Part shown: positions 1-6,175 of the stretch, one piece after another | Layout of the letters: each line of letters opens with the position of its first letter | Position numbering within the stretch: position 1 is the first letter of the stretch | Assembly (NCBI GenBank): GCA_003551745.1 | Contig: PUNI01000103.1 | Coordinates: 1-10,083, forward strand | Length of the DNA stretch: 10,083 nt | From: Paracoccaceae bacterium | Lineage (GTDB): Bacteria > Pseudomonadota > Alphaproteobacteria > Rhodobacterales > Rhodobacteraceae | Reading direction: 5' to 3' | The notes under the pieces: generated by a model | What the model was told of the DNA's origin: nothing | Databases searched by the model: none | What the model saw: only the letters and a program-made list of their open reading frames with translations | Program-made: the position numbers and the translations under genes

Positions 1-471
1 CAGCCCCGAGCCGTGATAGCCCCGCCAGCGCGAGATGATCTTCTTCTTCTCCGGCCGGCCGAGGATGTTGTTGTAGTACCAGACAAGTTTCACGTTGGTC
101 TCGTTGGCGTCCGAGCCGCCGAGACCGAAATAGACCTTCGACATGCCGGCCGGCGCCCGGTCGAGCACCATTTTCGCCAGGGTGATCGCCGCCTCGGTGC
201 CGTGGCCTGCATAGGCGTGGTAGTAGGCGAGGTCGCGGGCCTGCGCGGCGATTGCCTCGGCGATCTCGGTGCGGCCGTAGCCTACGTTCACGCAATAGAG
301 GCCGGCGAAGCCGTCGAGCAGCCGGTTGCCGTCGCGGTCGATGATCGTGGCGCCCTCGCCGCCGGCGACGATCCGCTGGGGCGCGTCGCCACGGGCAAAC
401 TGGGCCAGATGGGTGGAGGGGTGGAAGAGATGCTCGCGGTCCCATTTCGCGAGCTGGTCGTTGGTGAGCAT
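1..471 (-). CDS. doeD: Class III aminotransferase, N-terminal part (probable diaminobutyrate transaminase DoeD/Atf); runs off the window
   Basis: The first 157 codons of a PLP-dependent class III (omega) aminotransferase are present; the C-terminal two thirds, including the catalytic lysine, lie outside the window. The sequence starts MLTNDQLAKWDREHLFHPST and contains the family landmarks FAGLYCVNVGYG (residues 55-66), the PLP-phosphate loop GGSDANE (118-124) and the ring-stacking RGYHG segment (150-154, Tyr151/His152). The ATG at 471 is preceded by a GGAAAGGA ribosome-binding sequence at 7 nt spacing. It follows doeC by 51 bp on the same strand, so the two are probably cotranscribed. In ectoine catabolism DoeD converts L-2,4-diaminobutyrate to aspartate-4-semialdehyde, the substrate of the neighbouring dehydrogenase. 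The family call is firm. The substrate is inferred from context, since relatives use taurine, GABA, beta-alanine or putrescine. Confidence 0.88.
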   Translation of the reverse strand, partial: MLTNDQLAKWDREHLFHPSTHLAQFARGDAPQRIVAGGEGATIIDRDGNRLLDGFAGLYCVNVGYGRTEIAEAIAAQARDLAYYHAYAGHGTEAAITLAKMVLDRAPAGMSKVYFGLGGSDANETNVKLVWYYNNILGRPEKKKIISRWRGYHGSGL

Positions 472-491
472 CCTCAAATCCTTTCCGGCCG

Positions 492-534
492 TCTCAGGCC
501 CAGTCTCGGCCTCATCTCAGCCTCAGGCCCAGTC
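492..534. repeat. Short direct repeat duplicating the 3' end of doeC
   Basis: The 13-mer CTCAGGCCCAGTC occurs at 493-505 and again at 522-534, offset by 29 bp. On the minus strand the copy at 522-534 encodes the last residues and stop of DoeC (Asp-Trp-Ala-stop). The other copy lies in the 51-bp spacer before doeD. This looks like a small tandem duplication of the gene end. No function is evident. Confidence 0.6.
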
Positions 535-2010
535 GCGGCAGACGTATTTGATATCGGTGAAGGCCTCCAGCCCGAAGCGCGCGCCCTCGCGGCCGAGGCC
601 CGACTGCTTCATGCCGCCGAAGGGGATCGGCGCGCCGGTGACCTTGGTGCGGTTCACCGCCACCATGCCGAACTGCAGCGTCCGGGCGGCGCGATAGATC
701 CGGCGCGGATCGAGCGTGTGCAGATAGGCGACGAGACCGTATTCGGTGGCGTTGGCGCGTGCGATCGCCTCGGCCTCGTCGTCGAAGGCGGTGACCGCGG
801 CGACCGGGCCGAAGGTTTCCTCCTGCATGATCAGAGCCTCGTCCGGCACATCGACGAGAAGCGTCGGCCGGTAGAAGAGCGGGCCCTGCGCATCCCGTGC
901 CCCGCCGGCGAGACAGCGCGCGCCGCGGGCCATGGCGTCGGCGACATGGGCCTCCTGCCGTGCCACCGCACGCTCGTGGATCAGCGGGCCGAGATCGCGA
1001 TCCTCAATGCCGGGGCCAAGGGTGAGCGCGCGGACCGCCTCGGCGAAACGGGCGCAGAATGCCTCATAGACGGGGCGCTCGACGAAGAAGCGGTTGGCGC
1101 CCAGGCAGTCCTGCCCGGTGGTGGCGAACTTGGCCTTCACGGCCTCCTCCACCGCCTGATCCAGATCGGCATCGGCAAAGACGAGGAAGGGCGCATGCCC
1201 GCCCAGCTCCAGCACCAGCCGCTTCACCGTGTCGGCCGACTGGCGGTAGAGGAGCCGGCCGACCTCGGTGGAGCCGGTGAAGGACAGCGCGCGGACGCGG
1301 GGATCCTCCGTCCATGCGCCGACGATCTCGGGCGCGTCGCCGGGAACGACGCTGAGGATGCCCTCGGGCAGCCCGGCGCGATGGGCCAGTTCGGCCAGCG
1401 CCAGCGCCGAAAGCGGGGTTTCCACCGAGGGATGGACGACACAGGTGCAGCCGGCGGCCAGCGCGGCGGCGGCCTTGCGGGTGATCATCGCGCTGGGAAA
1501 GTTCCACGGCGTGACGAGGGCGGCCACGCCCACCGGCTCGCGCCAGACCTCGACCTCGGCGTCGGGCAGATGCGAGGTGACGCCCTCGATGTTGGGGCGC
1601 TTTGCCTCCTCGGCATAGAATTCGACGAAGCTCGCGGCATAGTCGATCTCGCCGCGCGCCTCCGACACCGGCTTGCCCTGCTCGGCAACCATGATCCGCG
1701 CGAGATCCTCGCGATGTGCGGTGATCGCCTCGTACCAGCGGCGCAGATGGGCGCCGCGGTCCTGCGGCAGTGCGGCCGCCCAGTCGGGCAGGGCGGCCTG
1801 CGCCACATCCACCGCGGCGCGGGCGTCGGCAGCCCCGAGCCGCGCGACCTCGGCAACCAGCCCACCACTGGCCGGGTCGGTCACCGGAAAGCGCTCCTTG
1901 CCGCTGCGCCAGCCCGCCAGATAGCCCTCGGTGCGCAGGAGACCCGGGTCCGCAAGCTGTCCGGCCAACCCGTCCGCCCCCTGCGCCGCCTTCCGTGCCG
2001 CCCGTGCCAT
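523..2010 (-). CDS. doeC: NAD(P)-dependent aldehyde dehydrogenase, probable aspartate-semialdehyde dehydrogenase of ectoine catabolism (DoeC/Ssd)
   Basis: A full-length ALDH-superfamily protein of 495 residues, closest in style to succinate-semialdehyde dehydrogenases. Visible landmarks are VTPWNFP (166-172, Asn170 stabilising the oxyanion), FTGSTEVG (244-251, nucleotide binding), LELGG with general base Glu268, catalytic Cys302 in GQDCLGANR, and EETFGP (397-402). The start at 2010 has a strong GGGAGGA ribosome-binding sequence. In the ectoine pathway this enzyme (DoeC, called Ssd in marine Rhodobacteraceae) oxidises aspartate semialdehyde from DoeD to L-aspartate. It lies between the AsnC-type regulator (106 bp upstream) and the aminotransferase (51 bp downstream). 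One oddity is that the usually conserved cofactor-binding lysine of the KPxxxTP segment is histidine here (His193 in VVHPSVETPLS). Enzyme class is certain. The substrate rests on neighbourhood, and plain succinate-semialdehyde activity is also possible. Confidence 0.92.
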   Translation of the reverse strand: MARAARKAAQGADGLAGQLADPGLLRTEGYLAGWRSGKERFPVTDPASGGLVAEVARLGAADARAAVDVAQAALPDWAAALPQDRGAHLRRWYEAITAHREDLARIMVAEQGKPVSEARGEIDYAASFVEFYAEEAKRPNIEGVTSHLPDAEVEVWREPVGVAALVTPWNFPSAMITRKAAAALAAGCTCVVHPSVETPLSALALAELAHRAGLPEGILSVVPGDAPEIVGAWTEDPRVRALSFTGSTEVGRLLYRQSADTVKRLVLELGGHAPFLVFADADLDQAVEEAVKAKFATTGQDCLGANRFFVERPVYEAFCARFAEAVRALTLGPGIEDRDLGPLIHERAVARQEAHVADAMARGARCLAGGARDAQGPLFYRPTLLVDVPDEALIMQEETFGPVAAVTAFDDEAEAIARANATEYGLVAYLHTLDPRRIYRAARTLQFGMVAVNRTKVTGAPIPFGGMKQSGLGREGARFGLEAFTDIKYVCRDWA

Positions 2011-2025
2011 GTCGTCCTCCCGCCG

Positions 2026-2043
2026 ATTCTAGACGGGCAGAAT
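2026..2043. promoter_or_regulatory. Small inverted repeat upstream of doeC
   Basis: ATTCT (2026-2030) and AGAAT (2039-2043) form 5-bp inverted arms around an 8-bp centre, in the 106-bp spacer between doeX and doeC and 16 bp before the doeC start. A/T-rich inverted arms like these could be an Lrp/AsnC-type operator, but they are short and the match may be chance. The rest of the spacer shows nothing recognisable. Confidence 0.2.
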
Positions 2044-2116
2044 GCACCGGGGCGCGCAGGCGTACGTGCTGGTCATGCCGTCCCTGGCAGTCGGATCGTC
2101 TGTTTTCGGCGGGCGA

Positions 2117-2605
2117 TCAGGAGGGATCGTCCAGCAGCGCCCGCAGCGGCGGCGGCGCGGACTTCACGGGTTTGGTGACCACATAGCTGAAATAGCGCTT
2201 CACCCCGGCCCGGCTTTCCAGCAAGCCGTCCATCAGCGCCTGATAGGCGGCGACGTCCCGGGCGACGACCTGCATCAGATAGTCGTAGCCACCCCCCAGC
2301 GCCCAGCAGTCCGTGACCTCCTCGATCCGCCCGACCGCCGTTTCGAAGCGCTGGAAGCTTTCGGCGCGGTGGCTTTCCAGTTCCACGGTGACGAAGACCG
2401 TGACATGGGGCGCGAGGCGGGCCAGCGCGATCTCGGCCCGATAGCCCTTGATCAGCCCGCCCGCCTCCATGCGGGCGAGACGCTGCCAGCAGGGCGTGGC
2501 GGAGAGGTTCACCCGCCGCGCCAGGTCGGCCTTGGAAATCCGGCCCTCCCGCGACAGGATCGACAGGATCTCGATGTCACGGTCGTCGAGCGCGAACATG
2601 GACAT
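2117..2605 (-). CDS. doeX: Lrp/AsnC-family transcriptional regulator (DoeX/AsnC)
   Basis: A 162-residue Lrp/AsnC regulator of normal family length. Residues 6-60 form the N-terminal winged helix-turn-helix (LDDRDIEILSILSREGRISK, then ADLARRVNLSATPCWQRLAR as second and recognition helices). Residues about 65-145 form the RAM ligand-binding and oligomerisation domain, with the characteristic GGYDYLMQV turn (105-113). An AsnC-type gene sits in most ectoine degradation clusters (doeX in Halomonas, asnC in Ruegeria). It is presumed to control the doe/ueh genes in response to a pathway metabolite or amino acid, acting on DNA as an oligomer. It is the first gene of the minus-strand arm and diverges from uehA. 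No convincing Shine-Dalgarno precedes the ATG at 2605. A second in-frame ATG lies two codons downstream (2599), and a promoter-like pair upstream fits leaderless translation. The family is certain; the ligand is unknown. Confidence 0.93.
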   Translation of the reverse strand: MSMFALDDRDIEILSILSREGRISKADLARRVNLSATPCWQRLARMEAGGLIKGYRAEIALARLAPHVTVFVTVELESHRAESFQRFETAVGRIEEVTDCWALGGGYDYLMQVVARDVAAYQALMDGLLESRAGVKRYFSYVVTKPVKSAPPPLRALLDDPS

Positions 2606-2611
2606 GACGCC

Positions 2612-2639
2612 ATGTTCCGGGGGCGGCCGGGCTTGTCAA
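2612..2639 (-). promoter_or_regulatory. Candidate doeX promoter (perfect -35, weak -10), possibly leaderless
   Basis: On the minus strand a consensus TTGACA (2639 to 2634) is followed by a 16-nt spacer and GAACAT (2617 to 2612), which matches TATAAT at three positions including the key A and final T. Transcription would start about 6-7 nt later, essentially at the ATG at 2605. That would explain the absence of a Shine-Dalgarno. It is read from sequence only. Confidence 0.4.
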
Positions 2640-2881
2640 TCGAGCGCAGCCGGCGCGGGTCGGCGCCTGCCCATGGAGCCCGGATCGACAGGCTGCGTGC
2701 CGACCGCGAACGACGGACCTGTCCGGCCGACCGGCGGCCTGGCCGACGCGGCGCCTCCCTCGGCGGCGCGTCTGCCTCGGCTCGGATATCGAGACCGTGC
2801 CGGTCACCCTCGCGCAACCGCCGCAGTCAGCCGAAGCCCGATTTTCCGGCACCCTGAACGGGATGCCCCGCGATTTGCCGG

Positions 2882-2901
2882 TTGGACCGAACTGGTTTAA
2901 G
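2882..2901 (+). promoter_or_regulatory. Candidate MocR-type (EnuR/TauR-like) operator upstream of uehA
   Basis: Two adjacent 10-mers, TTGGACCGAA (2882-2891) and CTGGTTTAAG (2892-2901), resemble the direct-repeat box (CTGGACYTAA) described for the related MocR regulator TauR; the first copy matches 8 of 10 positions, the second only about 6. They end 8 bp before the uehA -35-like hexamer, a natural repressor position. EnuR, the ectoine-responsive MocR repressor, is not encoded in the window. The assignment is speculative. Confidence 0.25.
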
Positions 2902-2909
2902 CTCGATTA

Positions 2910-2939
2910 TTGACATGACCGGGGTTGCGTCCATCCACT
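2910..2939 (+). promoter_or_regulatory. Candidate uehA promoter
   Basis: A perfect TTGACA lies at 2910-2915. With an 18-nt spacer the -10 would be TCCACT (2934-2939), which matches the consensus at only three positions. The hexamer is 178 bp before the uehA start, giving a leader of roughly 140 nt. A weak -10 would suit an activated or repressed promoter. Confidence 0.35.
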
Positions 2940-3010
2940 GGCTGCAACGTGGCCTACGGCCTGCGGCCCGTCTGAGGCGGGTTGGGTCGGAACGGTCATG
3001 CGGCGGCCCG

Positions 3011-3042
3011 GCGCGATCGCGCTCGGGCGCCATGAGCCCGAG
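3011..3042. repeat. Palindrome and adjoining hairpin in the uehA leader
   Basis: GCGCGATCGCGC (3011-3022) is a perfect 12-bp palindrome. It adjoins, sharing one base, a hairpin with perfect 7-bp arms CTCGGGC (3022-3028) and GCCCGAG (3036-3042) around a 7-nt loop. Wider still, GGTTGGG (2980-2986) can pair with CCCAACC (3051-3057). Together these could structure the leader just ahead of the uehA ribosome-binding site, or serve as a protein-binding site. Confidence 0.4.
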
Positions 3043-3087
3043 TCAGCGCGCCCAACCAAGGGGGCGCACAGAGATGGGGAGACATAA

Positions 3088-4095
3088 GTGAAACCGACCC
3101 GCATGCTTCTGGCCGCCAGCGCGTTTGCCCTGGTCGCCGCCACTGCCGACGCGCAACAGACCTGGCGCTATGCCTTCGAGGAGGCCATCGACGAGGTGCA
3201 GGGGGTCTTCGCGACCCAGTTCAAGGAGCACATCGAGGCGAATTCCGACCATGAGGTGCAGCTCTTCCCGTTCGGCACGCTGGGCGAGTCCGACGACATC
3301 ATGGAGCAGACCCAGGCCGGCATCCTGCAGTTCGTCAACCAGTCGCCAGGTTTCACCGGGGCGCTGATCCCGGCGGCGCAGGTCTTCTTCGTGCCCTATC
3401 TGCTGCCGCAGGAGGGCGAGCAGCTCAACGAGTTCTTCCGCAACTCTGTGGCGATCAACGAGATCTTCCCCGAGATTTATGCCGAGCACGGGCTGGAGCT
3501 GCTGACCATGTATCCCGAGGGCGAGGTGGTGATGACCACCAAGAGCCCGGTGCGCAGCCCAGAGGATCTCAACGAACAGAACGTGCGGGTGATGACCAAC
3601 CCGCTTCTGGTCGAGAAGTACCGCGCCTTCGGGGCGGTGCCCACGCCGTTGCCCTGGGGCGAGGTCTACGGTGCGCTGCAGACCAACATGATCCAGGGCC
3701 AGGAGAACCCGATGTTCTTCGTGGAATCCACCCGGATGTACGAGGTGACCGATTACATCACCTTCACCGGCCACAACAACTTCACCACCGCCTTCATGGC
3801 CAACAAGGATTTCTTCGACGGCCTGTCGGGAGAAGACCAGGCGCTGGTGCGCGAGGCCGTGGACGTGGCTTTCGAGTACATCCTCGACTATCAGCAGGGG
3901 CTGACCGAGGCCTCGCTGGAGACGATCCTCGAGTCCAAGCCGGAGATGGAGGTCATCGTCCTGACCGAGGAGGAGCGCCAGCCCTTCATGGACGCCGCCG
4001 GGCGCGTGGAGGAGGAGTTCCTCCGCATGACCGGCGACACCGGTGCGCGGATCCTCGAGCAGATGAAGGCCGATCTCGAAGCCGTCACCAACTGA
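3088..4095 (+). CDS. uehA: TRAP transporter periplasmic ectoine-binding protein (DctP family, UehA/TeaA-like)
   Basis: A 335-residue extracytoplasmic solute receptor for ectoine/hydroxyectoine. Residues 1-22 are a Sec signal peptide (MKPTR, a hydrophobic stretch, cleavage after ATADA before QQTW). The mature protein strongly resembles Halomonas TeaA as I recall it: WRYAFEE near the mature N-terminus, GESDDIMEQTQ (66-76), LQFVNQSPGFTGALIP (80-95), MTNPLL (169-174), TPLPWGEVYGALQT (186-199) and GQENP (204-208). Arg167 in NVRVM sits at the conserved TRAP arginine that anchors the substrate carboxylate. Glu31/Glu32 and the aromatic residues Trp190, Phe210 and Phe211 are likely further contacts. 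The GTG start at 3088 has GGGGAGA at 5 nt spacing and gives a proper signal peptide. It heads the plus-strand arm and is followed by the two permease genes. Ectoine as substrate is well supported; hydroxyectoine is probably also bound. Confidence 0.95.
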   Translation: MKPTRMLLAASAFALVAATADAQQTWRYAFEEAIDEVQGVFATQFKEHIEANSDHEVQLFPFGTLGESDDIMEQTQAGILQFVNQSPGFTGALIPAAQVFFVPYLLPQEGEQLNEFFRNSVAINEIFPEIYAEHGLELLTMYPEGEVVMTTKSPVRSPEDLNEQNVRVMTNPLLVEKYRAFGAVPTPLPWGEVYGALQTNMIQGQENPMFFVESTRMYEVTDYITFTGHNNFTTAFMANKDFFDGLSGEDQALVREAVDVAFEYILDYQQGLTEASLETILESKPEMEVIVLTEEERQPFMDAAGRVEEEFLRMTGDTGARILEQMKADLEAVTN

Positions 4096-4178
4096 CGCCC
4101 GGGACCGAGGCGGCGGCGGGCGATCCCGCCGCCGCAGCCCTGCCGCGCGCCGCGGCTTGATCCGGAGGCCCCCCCGCC
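4096..4178. other. Spacer between binding protein and permease genes
   Basis: This 83-bp spacer is much longer than the other gaps between the transporter genes. It contains a very stable hairpin and the GGAGG ribosome-binding site (4164-4168) of uehB. Confidence 0.6.
4110..4135 (+). terminator. Perfect 11-bp GC hairpin after uehA (attenuator or mRNA stabiliser)
   Basis: GCGGCGGCGGG (4110-4120) and its exact complement CCCGCCGCCGC (4125-4135) flank a CGAT tetraloop. No T-run follows, so it is not a classical complete terminator. In binding-protein transporter operons such hairpins often protect the upstream mRNA or cause partial termination, which raises the binding protein above the permease. 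That role is inferred from position. Confidence 0.6.
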
Positions 4179-4874
4179 GTGACCGACGACAAGCCGCGAC
4201 CCGACGACCCCGACGACGGCATCCGCCCCGAGCGCCCGGAGACCGACCTCGCCACGGTCGCGCCCAGTGACGCGGCCCTGGCAAAGGCCGGCGCCATCGA
4301 GGACGTCTCGCCGATGGCCTACCGCTCCGACCTGCCGGGGCCGCTGGGCTGGCTGGACAACGGCATCGCCCGGCTGGAGGCCTTCCTGCTGGCAGCGGGC
4401 GTGCTTCTGATGGCCGCCAACACCGTGGCCAATGTGGTCGGCCGCTTCGTCTTCGGCAGCTCCATCCAGGCCACCGAGGAGGTCAACCGGATCCTGATCA
4501 TCCTGATCACCTTCGCCGGCATCTCCTATGCCGCCCGCCATGGCCGGCACATCCGCATGACCGCCTTCTTCGACATGATGCCGCCAAAGCTGCGCAAGGG
4601 GCTGATGATCGTCATCGCGCTGGTGACGGCGGCCGTCATGTTCGCGCTCTGCTGGTACTCCTGGGGCTACATGATGACCCAGTACGGCCGCGGACGGGTG
4701 CTCTCCTCGCTGCAGATCCCGGTCTGGATCACGCTGGTCTGGGTGCCCGTCGGCTTCTTCATGACGGGGCTGCAATACCTGCTGACGGCGATCAAGAACA
4801 TCCTCGCGCCCGACATCTACCTCTCCACCAGCGTGCTGGAGGGCTATGGCGACGATACCGAGCAGGAGGTCTAG
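4179..4874 (+). CDS. uehB: TRAP transporter small permease subunit (DctQ family, UehB/TeaB-like)
   Basis: The 231-residue DctQ-type small membrane subunit of the ectoine TRAP transporter. Four membrane segments are visible, at about residues 66-90, 103-118, 141-163 and 181-205. The family-typical pattern follows TM2, with a short basic stretch (ARHGRHIRM, 119-127) before a helix containing [11 protein letters not shown]. The first 55 residues form a hydrophilic, acidic and proline-rich cytoplasmic tail ([12 protein letters not shown] and similar), longer than in many DctQ proteins. A shorter start is possible, but the GTG at 4179 has GGAGG at 10 nt spacing and no better internal start was seen. 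It stops three bases before uehC. DctQ pairs with DctM in the inner membrane to form the sodium-coupled permease served by UehA. Confidence 0.93.
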   Translation: MTDDKPRPDDPDDGIRPERPETDLATVAPSDAALAKAGAIEDVSPMAYRSDLPGPLGWLDNGIARLEAFLLAAGVLLMAANTVANVVGRFVFGSSIQATEEVNRILIILITFAGISYAARHGRHIRMTAFFDMMPPKLRKGLMIVIALVTAAVMFALCWYSWGYMMTQYGRGRVLSSLQIPVWITLVWVPVGFFMTGLQYLLTAIKNILAPDIYLSTSVLEGYGDDTEQEV

Positions 4875-4880
4875 CCGGTG
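4864..4880 (+). promoter_or_regulatory. Ribosome-binding site deciding the uehC GTG start
   Basis: AGGAGGT (4864-4870), a full anti-Shine-Dalgarno match, lies inside the last codons of uehB. It is 7 nt before GTG at 4878 and points to tight translational coupling of the two permease subunits. Confidence 0.8.
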
Positions 4881-6161
4881 GCCCTGACCATCTTCGCGAT
4901 CATGGTGGTGCTGCTGTGCCTCGGCTTTCCGATGATGATCCCGCTGATCGCGGCCGCGGGCACCGGATTCTACATGGTCTTCGGCGGCTTCGGGCAGATG
5001 GAGACGATGATCCAGCAGATGATGGCGGGCATCCGCCCGGCCGCGCTGATCGCCGTGCCGATGTTCATCTTCGCCGCCGACATCATGACGCGGGGGCAGT
5101 CCGCCGGCCGGCTGATCGATCTGGTGATGAGCCTCGTGGGTCACCGCCGCGGCGGGCTCGCGATCTCCACCGCCACCGCCTGCACCATGTTCGGCGCCGT
5201 CTCGGGCTCCACCCAGGCGACGGTGGTGGCCATCGGCTCGCCGCTGCGGCCGCGGATGCTGAAGGCGGGCTACAAGGACAGCTTCACCCTGGCGCTGATC
5301 GTCAACGCCTCCGACATCGCCTTCCTGATCCCGCCGTCGATCGGCATGATCATCTATGGCGTGATCTCGAACACCTCGATCGCCGAACTGTTCATCGCCG
5401 GCATCGGGCCCGGGCTGCTGATCTTGCTGCTGTTCTCGATCTACTGCTGGATCTATGCGGTGCGCATGGGCGTGCCGACCGAGCCGGTGACGCCCTGGCC
5501 CGACCGGCTGCGGGCGCTGGCCCGCGCGCTCTGGCCGCTGGGCTTTCCGGTGATCATCATCGGCGGCATCTATGGCGGGGTGTTCTCGCCCACCGAGGCC
5601 GCGGCGGCCTGCGTGCTCTATGCGCTGATCCTCGAGATGATCGTGTTCCGCACGCTTGACCTGAAGGGGCTTGTGGCCACCGCCCGGTCCACCGGACTGA
5701 TCACGGCGGTGGTGTTCATCCTCGTGGGCGCGGGGGCGGCATTCTCCTGGGTGATTTCCTTCGCGCAGGTTCCGCAGGAGGTGCTGGGTGCGGTCGGGAT
5801 CGACCAGATGGGGCCGATCGGCGTCCTGTTCGTGATCTCGCTGGCCTTCTTCATCGGCTGCATGTTCGTCGATCCGATCGTGGTGATCCTGGTGCTGGTG
5901 CCGATCTTCGCGCCGGTGGTGAACGCGGTGGGGCTCGATCCGGTGCATGTGGGCGCGATCATCGTGCTGCAGGTGGCCATCGGGTCAGCGACGCCACCCT
6001 TCGGCTGCGACATCTTCACCGCCATCGCCGTGTTCAAGCGCCCCTACATGGAGGTGATCCGGGGAACCCCGCCCTTCATCTTCATCCTGCTCACGGTCTC
6101 GGTGCTGCTGATCTTCTTCCCGCAGATCGCGCTCTTCCTGCGCGACCTGGCGTTCGGCTAG
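4878..6161 (+). CDS. uehC: TRAP transporter large permease subunit (DctM family, UehC/TeaC-like)
   Basis: The 427-residue large subunit, which carries the sodium-coupled translocation path for ectoine. Length and the roughly 11-12 hydrophobic segments are normal for DctM. Conserved family stretches are GAVSGSTQATVVAIGSPLRP (106-125), SDIAFLIPPSIGMIIYG (145-161), FSPTEAAAACVLYALI (236-251) and GLDPVHVGAIIVLQVAIGSA (352-371) followed by TPPFGCDIF (372-380). The glycine/serine/proline hairpins around 106-115, 151-155 and 372-376 correspond to the discontinuous helices of the elevator fold. Translation starts at GTG with an ideal ribosome-binding site inside uehB. The gene ends 14 bp before usp, so uehABC-usp is probably one transcript. 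The product faces both sides of the inner membrane and receives ectoine from UehA. Confidence 0.95.
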   Translation: MALTIFAIMVVLLCLGFPMMIPLIAAAGTGFYMVFGGFGQMETMIQQMMAGIRPAALIAVPMFIFAADIMTRGQSAGRLIDLVMSLVGHRRGGLAISTATACTMFGAVSGSTQATVVAIGSPLRPRMLKAGYKDSFTLALIVNASDIAFLIPPSIGMIIYGVISNTSIAELFIAGIGPGLLILLLFSIYCWIYAVRMGVPTEPVTPWPDRLRALARALWPLGFPVIIIGGIYGGVFSPTEAAAACVLYALILEMIVFRTLDLKGLVATARSTGLITAVVFILVGAGAAFSWVISFAQVPQEVLGAVGIDQMGPIGVLFVISLAFFIGCMFVDPIVVILVLVPIFAPVVNAVGLDPVHVGAIIVLQVAIGSATPPFGCDIFTAIAVFKRPYMEVIRGTPPFIFILLTVSVLLIFFPQIALFLRDLAFG

Positions 6162-6175
6162 GCGGGGCAGGGCCC

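Larger units (their letters stand above)
2606..3087. other. 482-bp divergent intergenic control region between doeX and uehA
   Basis: No credible gene lies here. The frames that stay open have no ribosome-binding site and no family resemblance, and look like GC-rich chance. The stretch separates the two arms of the ectoine locus, so it should hold both promoters and their operators. From left to right I see a minus-strand TTGACA with a weak -10 for doeX, about 240 bp of GC-rich sequence with nothing recognisable, an imperfect direct repeat next to a plus-strand TTGACA, and then a structured leader with a 12-bp palindrome and a hairpin before the uehA ribosome-binding site. Confidence 0.7.

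Noticed and set aside
13..2178. A 721-codon open frame on the plus strand across doeD, doeC and the doeX end
   Set aside because: It is antisense to clearly recognisable aminotransferase and dehydrogenase genes, has Asp/Arg/Gly-rich low-quality composition and no family resemblance. It is a GC-rich antisense shadow.
2448..2900. A 150-codon plus-strand frame covering the doeX 5' end and part of the divergent region
   Set aside because: Half of it is antisense to doeX and the rest lacks any family resemblance. The region is better explained as control DNA.
3891..5948. A 685-codon minus-strand frame opposite the TRAP genes, very rich in His, Asp and Arg
   Set aside because: The composition is what the complement of membrane-protein codons gives in high-GC DNA. 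The plus-strand UehABC proteins are unmistakable.
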